From Cupriavidus pauculus (GTDB lineage Bacteria; Pseudomonadota; Gammaproteobacteria; Burkholderiales; Burkholderiaceae): DNA of 64,000 nucleotides. The stretch lies in NCBI RefSeq assembly GCF_002858765.1, contig NZ_PJRP01000002.1, positions 604,598 through 668,597 of the forward strand, in the 5' to 3' direction. A model generated the notes under the pieces. It was not told the DNA's origin. It ran no database searches and saw nothing but the letters and a program-made list of their open reading frames with translations. Below, piece after piece: positions 57,845 through 64,000 of the stretch. Each line of letters starts with the position of its first letter. Positions within the stretch are counted from its first letter, which is position 1. The position numbers and the translations under genes were made by a program.

Positions 57845-58360
57845 TCAGCGGCGTGCGGCCACCTCGGGCGCGCGCACCTGGGCGGCCAGCTTGTCGAGCA
57901 CGCCGTTCACGTACTTGTAGCCTTCCACGCCGCCGAAGGTCTTGGTCAGTTCCACGGCTTCGTTGATGACGACCTTGTACGGGATGTCCAGGCAATGCAC
58001 CAGCTCGTAGCTGCCCACCAGCAGCGCCGCGCGCTCCACGGGCGACAGTTCGTTGACGGTACGGTCCAGGAACGGCTCGAACGCGGCGGTCAGGCGCGCT
58101 TCCTCGCGCACGGCGCCGCCCAGCAGCGCATCGAAATGCTCGCGATCGGCCTTGTTGAAGCCTTGCGCGTCATGCAGGTGGGCCTGAATTGCACCAATAT
58201 CGTTGCGATTCAGCAGCCACTGATACAGGCCCTGCAGGGCCAGTTCCCGGGACCGGCGGCGCGCGCTCTTGGGCGGCGCCTTGGGTTCGGTGCGCGCCTT
58301 GGCGCCGGCCGGCTTGCCGGCGGCGTCCTGCGCGTCTCCGTTGTCGGGGGTATTACTCAT
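57845..58360 (-). CDS. nusB: Transcription antitermination protein NusB
   Basis: A 171-residue protein of the NusB family, which with NusE (S10) acts in rRNA antitermination. A basic, low-complexity lead (about 35 residues) precedes the domain: [31 protein letters not shown] and [28 protein letters not shown]. The ATG at 58360 is inside the ribH stop region (ATGAGTAA), so it is coupled to ribH; an ATG one codon earlier is also possible. This rib-nus arrangement is conserved in many proteobacteria. Confidence 0.95.
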   Translation of the reverse strand: MSNTPDNGDAQDAAGKPAGAKARTEPKAPPKSARRRSRELALQGLYQWLLNRNDIGAIQAHLHDAQGFNKADREHFDALLGGAVREEARLTAAFEPFLDRTVNELSPVERAALLVGSYELVHCLDIPYKVVINEAVELTKTFGGVEGYKYVNGVLDKLAAQVRAPEVAARR

Positions 58361-58862
58361 CATCTTCCTCGTCATCTTCGTCTCGGCCGTCGTTCTCGCG
58401 CAGGGAATCCAGCGCCACGACCAGGTTGGCCATTTCCACTGCGGTGCGGGCGCAGTCACGGCCCTTTTCGCGGGTGCGGGCATGGGCCTGCGCGTCGGTG
58501 TCGACGGTCAGGATGCCATTGGCGATCGGCACGTTGAAGTCCAGGCCCACGCGCGTGACGCCGGCACCCGATTCGTTCGAGACCAGCTCGAAGTGATAGG
58601 TCTCGCCGCGCACCACGGCGCCCAGCGCGATCAGCGCGTCAAACTGGCCGCTTTCGGCCATCTTCTGCAGGGCCAGCGGCACTTCGAGCGCACCAGGCAC
58701 GGTCACCAGCAGCGTGTCTTCGCCCTCGACGCCCAGCTTCTCCAGTTCAGCCGTGCAAGCTTCGCGCAGTTCGTCGCACACAGGCTCGTTGAAACGGGCT
58801 TGCACAATACCGATGCGCAGGCCTTCACCGTCGAGGTTGCTCTCGTAGAAGCCGTGATCCAT
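58353..58862 (-). CDS. ribH: 6,7-dimethyl-8-ribityllumazine synthase
   Basis: A 169-residue lumazine synthase joining 5-amino-6-ribitylaminouracil with the ribBA product. Motifs are [54 protein letters not shown] and [16 protein letters not shown]. It has an acidic C-terminal tail rich in D and E. GGAG lies eight bases before the ATG at 58862; an ATG ten codons upstream is rejected because it has no ribosome-binding site. Overlaps nusB. Confidence 0.95.
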   Translation of the reverse strand: MDHGFYESNLDGEGLRIGIVQARFNEPVCDELREACTAELEKLGVEGEDTLLVTVPGALEVPLALQKMAESGQFDALIALGAVVRGETYHFELVSNESGAGVTRVGLDFNVPIANGILTVDTDAQAHARTREKGRDCARTAVEMANLVVALDSLRENDGRDEDDEEDDE

Positions 58863-58940
58863 TGTCAGTTCTCCATTCATTCGGTCAGGCATCGGCAGGA
58901 GTGCCGGTGCCGCGTGATTCCGTACCGCAGGCGGGTGCTT

Positions 58941-58970
58941 CGTTCAATCCCGCTCAATCCCGTTCAATCG
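58941..58970. repeat. Three 10-base tandem repeats over the ribBA stop codon
   Basis: Copies of CGYTCAATCS at 58941-58950, 58951-58960 and 58961-58970. The ribBA stop lies in the last copy (58964-58966). No function known. Confidence 0.7.
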
Positions 58971-60079
58971 CAGCTCGGCTCGCCATCCATGGGCTGGCAG
59001 CCGACGATTTCCAGATCGTAGCCGGTCATGCTCGGCATCTTGCGCGGCGATCCCAGCACGCGCATCTTGCCCACACCGATATCGCGCAGGATCTGGGCGC
59101 CCACGCCGTAGGTGCGCAGGTCGGGCTTGCGGCGCGGCCGGTCATGCGGAGCATCCAGCGCGGCAAACTGCTCGAACAGCTGCTCGGGCGCATCGCCGCA
59201 GTTCAGCAGCACCATCACACCCTGTTCGGCGCCATGCAGCACTTCCAGCGCGGCCGGCAGGCTCCACGAATGCGTGGTGCGACCGGTTTCCAGCAGGTCC
59301 AGCACCGACAGCGGCTCATGCACGCGCACCAGCGTTGCCGTATCCGGATGCGGCTGGCCCTTGACCAGCGCCAGATGGGCGCGGCCCGACGGCTTGTCGC
59401 GGTACATCACGCTGCGGAACTTGCCCCACGGCGTCTGCATGTCGCGCTCGCCCGTGCGTTCGATGATGCTCTCGGTACGGCTGCGGTAGTGGATCAGGTC
59501 GGCAATCGTGCCGATCTTCAGGTCGTGTTCGCGTGCGAATTCGATCAGGTCGGGCAGGCGCGCCATCGTGCCGTCGTCCTTCATGATCTCGCAGATCACC
59601 GCCGCGGGGGTCAGGCCGGCCAGCGCGCCCAGGTCGCAGCCGGCTTCGGTGTGGCCGGCGCGGATCAGCACGCCGCCGGGCTGGGCCGTCAGCGGGAAGA
59701 TATGGCCGGGCTGCACCAGGTCGGCAGCCCTGGCGTCGCGGGCCACGGCGGCTTGCACGGTGCGCGAGCGGTCGGCGGCCGAGATGCCGGTGGTCACGCC
59801 CTCGGCGGCCTCGATCGACACCGTGAAGTTGGTGCCATGGACGGTGCCGTTGCGCGACACCATCGGATACAGCTCCAGCTGGCGGCAGCGCTCCGCCGTC
59901 AGCGTCAGGCAGATCAGGCCGCGGCCATACTTGGCCATGAAATTGATGGCTTCGGGCGTCACGAAGTCGGCCGCCAGAACCAGATCCCCCTCGTTCTCGC
60001 GGTCTTCCTCGTCAACGAGGATGACCATGCGGCCGGCGCGAATGTCGGCGATGATGTCTTCAGTACGGGCGATAGTCAT
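58964..60079 (-). CDS. ribBA: 3,4-dihydroxy-2-butanone-4-phosphate synthase with degenerate GTP cyclohydrolase II domain
   Basis: A 371-residue two-domain protein. The N-terminal RibB domain is complete, with DEEDRENEGDLV (23-34), GHIFPL and RAGHTEAGCDL. In the C-terminal domain the zinc cysteines and the GTP-binding SECLTGD/RCDCG motifs of RibA are lost (VRVHEPLSVLDLLETG instead), while LRTYGVGAQILRDIGV is kept. This is the RibB with non-RibA domain (RibBX-like) seen in many proteobacteria, so a separate ribA is expected elsewhere. It is first in the ribBA-ribH-nusB operon. Confidence 0.93.
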   Translation of the reverse strand: MTIARTEDIIADIRAGRMVILVDEEDRENEGDLVLAADFVTPEAINFMAKYGRGLICLTLTAERCRQLELYPMVSRNGTVHGTNFTVSIEAAEGVTTGISAADRSRTVQAAVARDARAADLVQPGHIFPLTAQPGGVLIRAGHTEAGCDLGALAGLTPAAVICEIMKDDGTMARLPDLIEFAREHDLKIGTIADLIHYRSRTESIIERTGERDMQTPWGKFRSVMYRDKPSGRAHLALVKGQPHPDTATLVRVHEPLSVLDLLETGRTTHSWSLPAALEVLHGAEQGVMVLLNCGDAPEQLFEQFAALDAPHDRPRRKPDLRTYGVGAQILRDIGVGKMRVLGSPRKMPSMTGYDLEIVGCQPMDGEPSCD

Positions 60080-60121
60080 GGCTTGGGACGGCGTTCAATG
60101 AGGGGCGAGGCGCGGGATGCG

Positions 60122-60157
60122 AGCAATCGGACTAGCAATCGGACAAGCAATCAGGCG
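60122..60157. repeat. Three 12-base tandem repeats upstream of ribBA
   Basis: AGCAATCGGACT, AGCAATCGGACA and AGCAATCAGGCG in a row (60122-60157), about 45 bases before the ribBA start, in the divergent region with the CaiB-family gene. The remaining 60158-60371 shows a weak promoter-like pair, TTGCAT (60286) and CATATC (60309), for the rightward gene. No FMN riboswitch was found. Confidence 0.7.
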
Positions 60158-60371
60158 GGCAGGGCCGGTGCGGATGCCGCGAGACCGGCGAAATCAAGGC
60201 CGCCATTGTACGCCATGCCGTTCGACGATGCCCCGGGTTCGGGGGCTGGCCAGGGCGCCGGCGACAGGGCCCGGGTTCGCCCGGGTTGCATGAATGTGAT
60301 TTAGGCGGCATATCAAAAGGGTTGCGTTGCCATACGCCGGGACGGCCGGCCAGACCACGGAGAGATATCAG

Positions 60372-61403
60372 ATGCATCCACCACTGCAGGGCATCCGTAT
60401 TGTCGAGTTCGAGGGCCTTGGTCCGGGGCCGCTGGCCGGCCGGATGCTGGCCGACATGGGCGCCCAGGTAACGGTCATCGCCAGGCGCCAGCGCGGGGCC
60501 GTGGCTGATCAGCTCGGCGGCAGCAAGCCCAGCCCGCTCCGGCGCGGCAAGACGATTGTGCCGCTGGACCTGAAGCAGCCGGCCGAACTGGCCGAGGCCA
60601 TGCGCCTGGTCTCCACGGCCGATGGCCTGATCGAAGGGAACCGTCCGGGGGTGATGGAGCGGCTGGGCCTGGGTCCGGCCGAGTGCGCCGCCCGCAATCC
60701 CGCGCTGGTCTATGGGCGGATGACCGGCTGGGGTCAGACCGGGCCGCTGGCGCAGACCGCTGGCCATGACCTGAACTACGTGGCGCTCACCGGGTTGCTG
60801 TCGCTGTCGGCGCGGCCGGGACAGGCGCCGATCACCCCGCCCACGGTGCTGGGCGACGCCGGGGGCGCGCTGGGTCTGGCCTTCGGCATGGTCTGCGCGA
60901 TGCTCGACGCCCGCGCCACTGGCCATGGCCGCGTGGTGGACGGCGCCATCGTCGACATGGTGGGCATGCTCGGCAGCATCGCACTCTGGGTACGCAACAA
61001 CGGCCAGCTGGACGGAGACCAGCCCAGCCCGTTCCACGAGTCGCCGTTCTACGATGTCTATGCCTGTGCCGATGGCGGCTTCATCACGATCGGTGCGCTG
61101 GAGCCGCAGTTCTATGCGCTGCTGCTGACGAAGCTGGGGCTGGAAGACGTCGATCCCGCCGGACAGTATGACCACGCGGCCTGGCCCGCGCTCAAGGCCC
61201 GCTTCACGGCGCTGTTCCTGAGCCAGCCGCGCGCCCACTGGGACAACCTGCTGGGCGGCACGGACGTGTGCTACGCGCCGGTGCTCAGCATTGTCGAGGC
61301 GGCCCGTCATCCGCACAACGTGGCGCGGGGCCTGTTCGTCGAGCGGGAGGATGGCACGCTCGATACCACTGGCGCGCCAAGGTTTCTGGCCCCCGACGCC
61401 TGA
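60372..61403 (+). CDS. CaiB/BaiF family CoA-transferase, alpha-methylacyl-CoA racemase type
   Basis: A 343-residue protein of the type III CoA-transferase/racemase family. GHDLNYVALTG with H132 and LGDAGG with D162 align with the catalytic His/Asp of alpha-methylacyl-CoA racemases, which interconvert 2-methyl-branched acyl-CoA epimers. The N-terminus PLQGIRIVEFEGLGPGPLAGRMLADMGA is typical. GGAG is nine bases before the ATG. It probably functions in branched-chain fatty acid or sterol side-chain breakdown. Confidence 0.9.
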   Translation: MHPPLQGIRIVEFEGLGPGPLAGRMLADMGAQVTVIARRQRGAVADQLGGSKPSPLRRGKTIVPLDLKQPAELAEAMRLVSTADGLIEGNRPGVMERLGLGPAECAARNPALVYGRMTGWGQTGPLAQTAGHDLNYVALTGLLSLSARPGQAPITPPTVLGDAGGALGLAFGMVCAMLDARATGHGRVVDGAIVDMVGMLGSIALWVRNNGQLDGDQPSPFHESPFYDVYACADGGFITIGALEPQFYALLLTKLGLEDVDPAGQYDHAAWPALKARFTALFLSQPRAHWDNLLGGTDVCYAPVLSIVEAARHPHNVARGLFVEREDGTLDTTGAPRFLAPDA

Positions 61404-61535
61404 AGTCCGGTTGTTGGATCAAGAAAGCGTCGATTAAAGCTCTTGTTCCTGATGCCGACAATACGGATGCGGCGTCATGGCGCAGTCGTACACGTCGGGC
61501 GGCCGCATTCTTGATCAACTCGTCAGGTAATTCCT

Positions 61536-61724
61536 ATGGTGACTTCCCTCGTCAGTTCGCTGGGCGCAGCCGATGCCGGCAGCGATCCGGTCGCGCTGTT
61601 GATGCTGCGCAAGACGCTGGACCTGCAGGCGCAGAGCATGACCCAGCTGCTCCAGTCGGCCCCGGCCGTCTCGGGCGGCAGCAATCCGCCGCATCTGGGC
61701 AACAACATCGACATCAAGGTGTAA
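61536..61724 (+). CDS. YjfB-like putative motility protein
   Basis: A 62-residue protein with the features of the YjfB family: a short N-terminal helix, VALLMLRKTLDLQAQSMTQLLQS, and a GGSNPPHLGNNIDIKV end. Genome annotations call these putative motility proteins, but no mechanism is known. It lies between the CaiB-family gene and a terminator, so it may be co-transcribed or separate. Confidence 0.72.
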   Translation: MVTSLVSSLGAADAGSDPVALLMLRKTLDLQAQSMTQLLQSAPAVSGGSNPPHLGNNIDIKV

Positions 61725-61748
61725 ATCCGGCGCGGTTGGCGCCATCGC

Positions 61749-61782
61749 AAACGGCCTCCGCTATGCTTGCTGGAGGCCGTTT
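61749..61782 (+). terminator. Intrinsic terminator-like hairpin after the YjfB-like gene
   Basis: A perfect 11-bp stem (61749-61759 with 61772-61782) and 12-nt loop, followed by a short T-rich tail. Confidence 0.75.
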
Positions 61783-61830
61783 GTCTTTCAGGCCGAGCAC
61801 ATCCAGAAAAAACATCGAAGAGGGGGAATC

Positions 61831-62685
61831 ATGCTGCGAGCCACACGATTTGCCTTGGCCCTGGCCGGACTTTGTCTTGGCCTGGTGGCATCCGCGCAAG
61901 AGGCGGCACTGGACGAGAGCGTCGCCACAGTCAGCCTGGCACGCGGCACGGACCTAAATCTCGTGGTCAGCAAGAAGCCCGGATCTAAGCCGACGACAGC
62001 GGCCTTGCTGTTTCCCGGCTATCCCGGCGTGCTGAGGGTGGAGGCACAGGCCAGCGGAGCGCCGGAATTCCAGTTGCGCGGCAATTTCCTGGTGCGCGCG
62101 CGCCGGCATCTGGTCAGCGACAGCGTCATGACCGTGCTGGTGGATTGCCCAAAGGATCGCTGGACGAACTGCGATGACAGCTACCGCGAATCGGACCAGT
62201 ATGCGGTTGATGTCGCCGCGGCCATCGACAAGCTCAAGGCGCAGCAGGGCGTCAGCAAGATATATCTGATCGGTACGAGCTACGGCACGGTATCCACCGC
62301 ATTCCTGGCCCGCAAGCTGGACGGCCGGATCGATGGCGCCGTCCACACGTCAACGTTCACGGATCCGCGTGCCGGACGGGGCCGTGGCCCGGCGCATGGT
62401 CTGGCGATGTGGGATTTCGACTGGACTGCCACGCATGTGGACCAGCTGTTCGTCCATCACCAGGATGACCCGTGCCCGCTGACGCAATATCGCACCATCG
62501 CGGCACGCCACGGCAGCATTCCTCTGATCACGGTGCAGGGTGCGAAGGGCGTACGCGGCGAGCCGTGCGAAGCCTTCTCGCAGCACGGCTTTGCGGGCAG
62601 GGAGCGCCCCGTCATGCTGGCCATCGGCGACTGGATTGCCACGCGCAAGGTGGCCGAGACGGTGGGGACGAAGGGCGACGAGTGA
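61831..62685 (+). CDS. Secreted alpha/beta-hydrolase
   Basis: A 284-residue protein with a signal peptide ending near ASA (about residue 22). The nucleophile elbow is GTSYG with S150, and an aspartate (HHQDDPCP) and histidine (SQHGFAGRE) further on could complete the triad. Cysteines in DCPKDRWTNCDD and elsewhere may form disulfides in the periplasm. Substrate unknown. The start has GGGGG about eight bases upstream of the ATG. Confidence 0.82.
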   Translation: MLRATRFALALAGLCLGLVASAQEAALDESVATVSLARGTDLNLVVSKKPGSKPTTAALLFPGYPGVLRVEAQASGAPEFQLRGNFLVRARRHLVSDSVMTVLVDCPKDRWTNCDDSYRESDQYAVDVAAAIDKLKAQQGVSKIYLIGTSYGTVSTAFLARKLDGRIDGAVHTSTFTDPRAGRGRGPAHGLAMWDFDWTATHVDQLFVHHQDDPCPLTQYRTIAARHGSIPLITVQGAKGVRGEPCEAFSQHGFAGRERPVMLAIGDWIATRKVAETVGTKGDE

Positions 62686-62694
62686 CGCCGCCGG

Positions 62695-62720
62695 ATGGGG
62701 CCGCTGTGATGAGGCCCCAT
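62695..62720. terminator. Palindrome between convergent genes
   Basis: A perfect 8-bp stem (62695-62702 with 62713-62720), 10-base loop, ten bases after the hydrolase stop. No T-run, so possibly a transcript-end structure. Confidence 0.4.
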
Positions 62721-62735
62721 GAGACCGCCGCGGCA

Positions 62736-62759
62736 CCAGCGGGGGCATGCCCCCGCTGG
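62736..62759. terminator. Second palindrome between convergent genes
   Basis: A perfect 10-bp GC-rich stem with loop CATG, 16 bases after the ribE stop when read on the minus strand. No T-run. Together with the previous hairpin it may separate the convergent transcripts. Confidence 0.45.
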
Positions 62760-62775
62760 CTGCTACACGCGTCGG

Positions 62776-63408
62776 TCAGCGCGCCGGGATGGCCGCGTCG
62801 CCGGACGCCGACAGCATCCGCTCCACGTACCGCGCGATCAGGTCGATTTCCAGGTTCACACGCTTGGCCGGGGCCAGTTCATTGAGCGTGGTCACTTCCA
62901 CGGTGTGCGGAATCAGGTTGATTGAGAATACACAGCCATCGGCTTCGTCGCTGACGGTGTTGACAGTCAGCGACACACCGTTCACCACCACCGAGCCCTT
63001 GTAGGCCAGGTAGCGACCCAGCTCGCGCGGGGCGCGGATGCGAAGTTCGTGCGACTCGCCCACCGGGGCGAAACGGACCACTTCGCCCAGGCCGTCGACA
63101 TGGCCCGAGACCAGATGGCCGCCCAGGCGATCGGCCAGGCGCAGCGCCTTTTCGAGATTGACGCGGCCCGGCTGGTCCAGCCCCACGGTCTTGTCGAGCG
63201 ATTCGCGCGAGACATCCACGTCGAAGTGGCCGGCTTCCAGCGTGACCACGGTCATGCAGGCGCCCTGGATGGCGATGCTGTCGCCAATGCCCACATCGGA
63301 CAGGTCCAGATCGCCAGCGGCCACGCGCAAACGCACGCCCGCGTTGGCATCGCCCAGCGGCGAAACGGTTTCGATGCGGCCCACGGCCGCCACAATGCCA
63401 GTAAACAT
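62776..63408 (-). CDS. ribE: Riboflavin synthase, alpha chain
   Basis: A 210-residue protein with two tandem lumazine-binding barrels, beginning MFTGIVAAVGRIE. The IGDSIAIQGACMTVV and GHVDGLGEVV motifs occur in the N-terminal barrel; YKGSVVVNGVSLTVN marks the second. It makes riboflavin from two lumazine molecules. ribD lies 34 bases upstream on the same strand. This half of the riboflavin genes is separated from ribBA-ribH by three plus-strand genes. Confidence 0.95.
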   Translation of the reverse strand: MFTGIVAAVGRIETVSPLGDANAGVRLRVAAGDLDLSDVGIGDSIAIQGACMTVVTLEAGHFDVDVSRESLDKTVGLDQPGRVNLEKALRLADRLGGHLVSGHVDGLGEVVRFAPVGESHELRIRAPRELGRYLAYKGSVVVNGVSLTVNTVSDEADGCVFSINLIPHTVEVTTLNELAPAKRVNLEIDLIARYVERMLSASGDAAIPAR

Positions 63409-63442
63409 GCTTGCCTCTGTCTGAATACGATAAATACGGTTG

Positions 63443-64000
63443 TCAGTCCTTGCTGTCGGCGCGGCGAGCGATCAGGCGCAGGTCGTCACCGATCTGCCGC
63501 ACCTCGTGCCAGCGAAATTGCGCGGCGTCTTCCAGCCGGGTCAACGGCGGCAGGTTGAACATGCCCTGCGCGTCCCCCAGCAGCCGGGGCGCCATGTAGA
63601 CCAGCAGTTCGTCGGCGCAGCCTTCGCGGATCAGCGATCCGTTGAGCTTGTAGCCGGCTTCCACATGCAGTTCGTTGATGCCGCGCTCGCCCAGCGCTTC
63701 GAGCATGCGGCGCAGTTCCACCTTGCCGTGCCGGTTGGGCAGCACCACGACTTCGGCGCCCCGGTCCTCCAGCGCGCGCTGGCGGGCCTTGTCCTCGACG
63801 GCGCAGAAGACCAGTACGGATTTGGCGAAGTCGCCCGTGTCCCGATGCAGGATCTGCGCGTCGAGCGGCACTTCGAGCCGGGAATCGACCAGCACGCGTC
63901 GCGGCTGGCGCGGCGTGGCCACGGCGCGCACGGTCAGCGCGGGGTTGTCATCCCGCACGGTGCCGATGCCGGTGAGGATGGCGCAGGCACGGGCCCGCCA
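63443..64000 (-). CDS. ribD: Bifunctional deaminase/reductase RibD, 3' part
   Basis: The C-terminal reductase domain of RibD; the N-terminus lies beyond the right edge. The visible part begins in the ILTGIGTVRDDNPALTVR stretch typical of RibD, followed by LVDSRLEVP and the substrate-site EAGYKLNGSLI. It reduces the ribosyl to the ribityl group after deamination in riboflavin synthesis. It is followed by ribE after a 34-base gap. Confidence 0.95.
   Translation of the reverse strand, partial: WRARACAILTGIGTVRDDNPALTVRAVATPRQPRRVLVDSRLEVPLDAQILHRDTGDFAKSVLVFCAVEDKARQRALEDRGAEVVVLPNRHGKVELRRMLEALGERGINELHVEAGYKLNGSLIREGCADELLVYMAPRLLGDAQGMFNLPPLTRLEDAAQFRWHEVRQIGDDLRLIARRADSKD

Noticed and set aside
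56423..58537. A 704-codon plus-strand frame over the aminotransferase and nusB
   Set aside because: It spans two real genes and a terminator, so it is a high-GC shadow frame.
60080..60371. FMN riboswitch upstream of ribBA
   Set aside because: None of the conserved RFN-element segments could be found on either strand.

Overview
The window is one continuous, gene-dense, high-GC chromosomal segment. Gene content and order point to a betaproteobacterium of the family Burkholderiaceae, most likely Cupriavidus or a close Ralstonia relative. The supporting genes are ribD/ribE and ribBA-ribH-nusB, an intracellular PHB depolymerase, acetoacetyl-CoA synthetase, UbiD, and the block TolC - rhodanese - isoaspartyl methyltransferase. 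The genus is inferred from gene content; no database was searched.

Positions 1-31,300 are dominated by surface-glycan genes. A minus-strand operon at 1-5284 holds two methyltransferases, WbqC, GtrA, a five-bladed beta-propeller protein and a GT-C type membrane protein, joined by overlapping start and stop codons. After apaH, a long plus-strand locus (6539-24259) makes dTDP-L-rhamnose (rfbBDAC) and UDP-GalNAc/GalNAcA (WbpP/TviC- and TviB-like proteins). It also encodes a flippase, an EpsG/Wzy-like polymerase, three glycosyltransferases and an AsnB-type amidotransferase, and ends with a complete PglC/D/E/F-like set for an N,N'-diacetylbacillosamine-type initiating sugar. A bidirectional terminator separates it from a second, minus-strand locus (24341-31274) with its own polyisoprenyl-phosphate sugar transferase, flippase, three GT4 enzymes and a Wzz-like chain-length protein, but no recognisable polymerase.

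Positions 31,557-37,582 carry manB/algC, waaC, waaA, a META/DUF4377 lipoprotein and an O-antigen-ligase-family protein, so lipopolysaccharide core assembly sits next to O-chain synthesis. The next part, 37,599-43,365, has TolC, rhodanese, a PIMT-like protein, a TetR regulator, a YkgJ-like protein, a YceB-like lipoprotein and uppP. An intact IS3-family (IS150-type) element at 43,410-44,858 has inserted into what was a bidirectional terminator between uppP and trmB.

From 44,873 to the right edge are housekeeping and carbon-storage genes: trmB, tRNA-Gly(CCC), an aldose-epimerase-like protein, phaZ, a GST, acetoacetyl-CoA synthetase, ubiD, and a lytic transglycosylase behind a strong promoter and a long structured leader. 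An orphan Wzy-type polymerase (which could serve the polymerase-less second locus), an aminotransferase, nusB-ribH-ribBA, a CaiB-family racemase, a YjfB-like small protein, an alpha/beta hydrolase, ribE and the end of ribD follow. No CRISPR array, rRNA, prophage or replication origin was seen.
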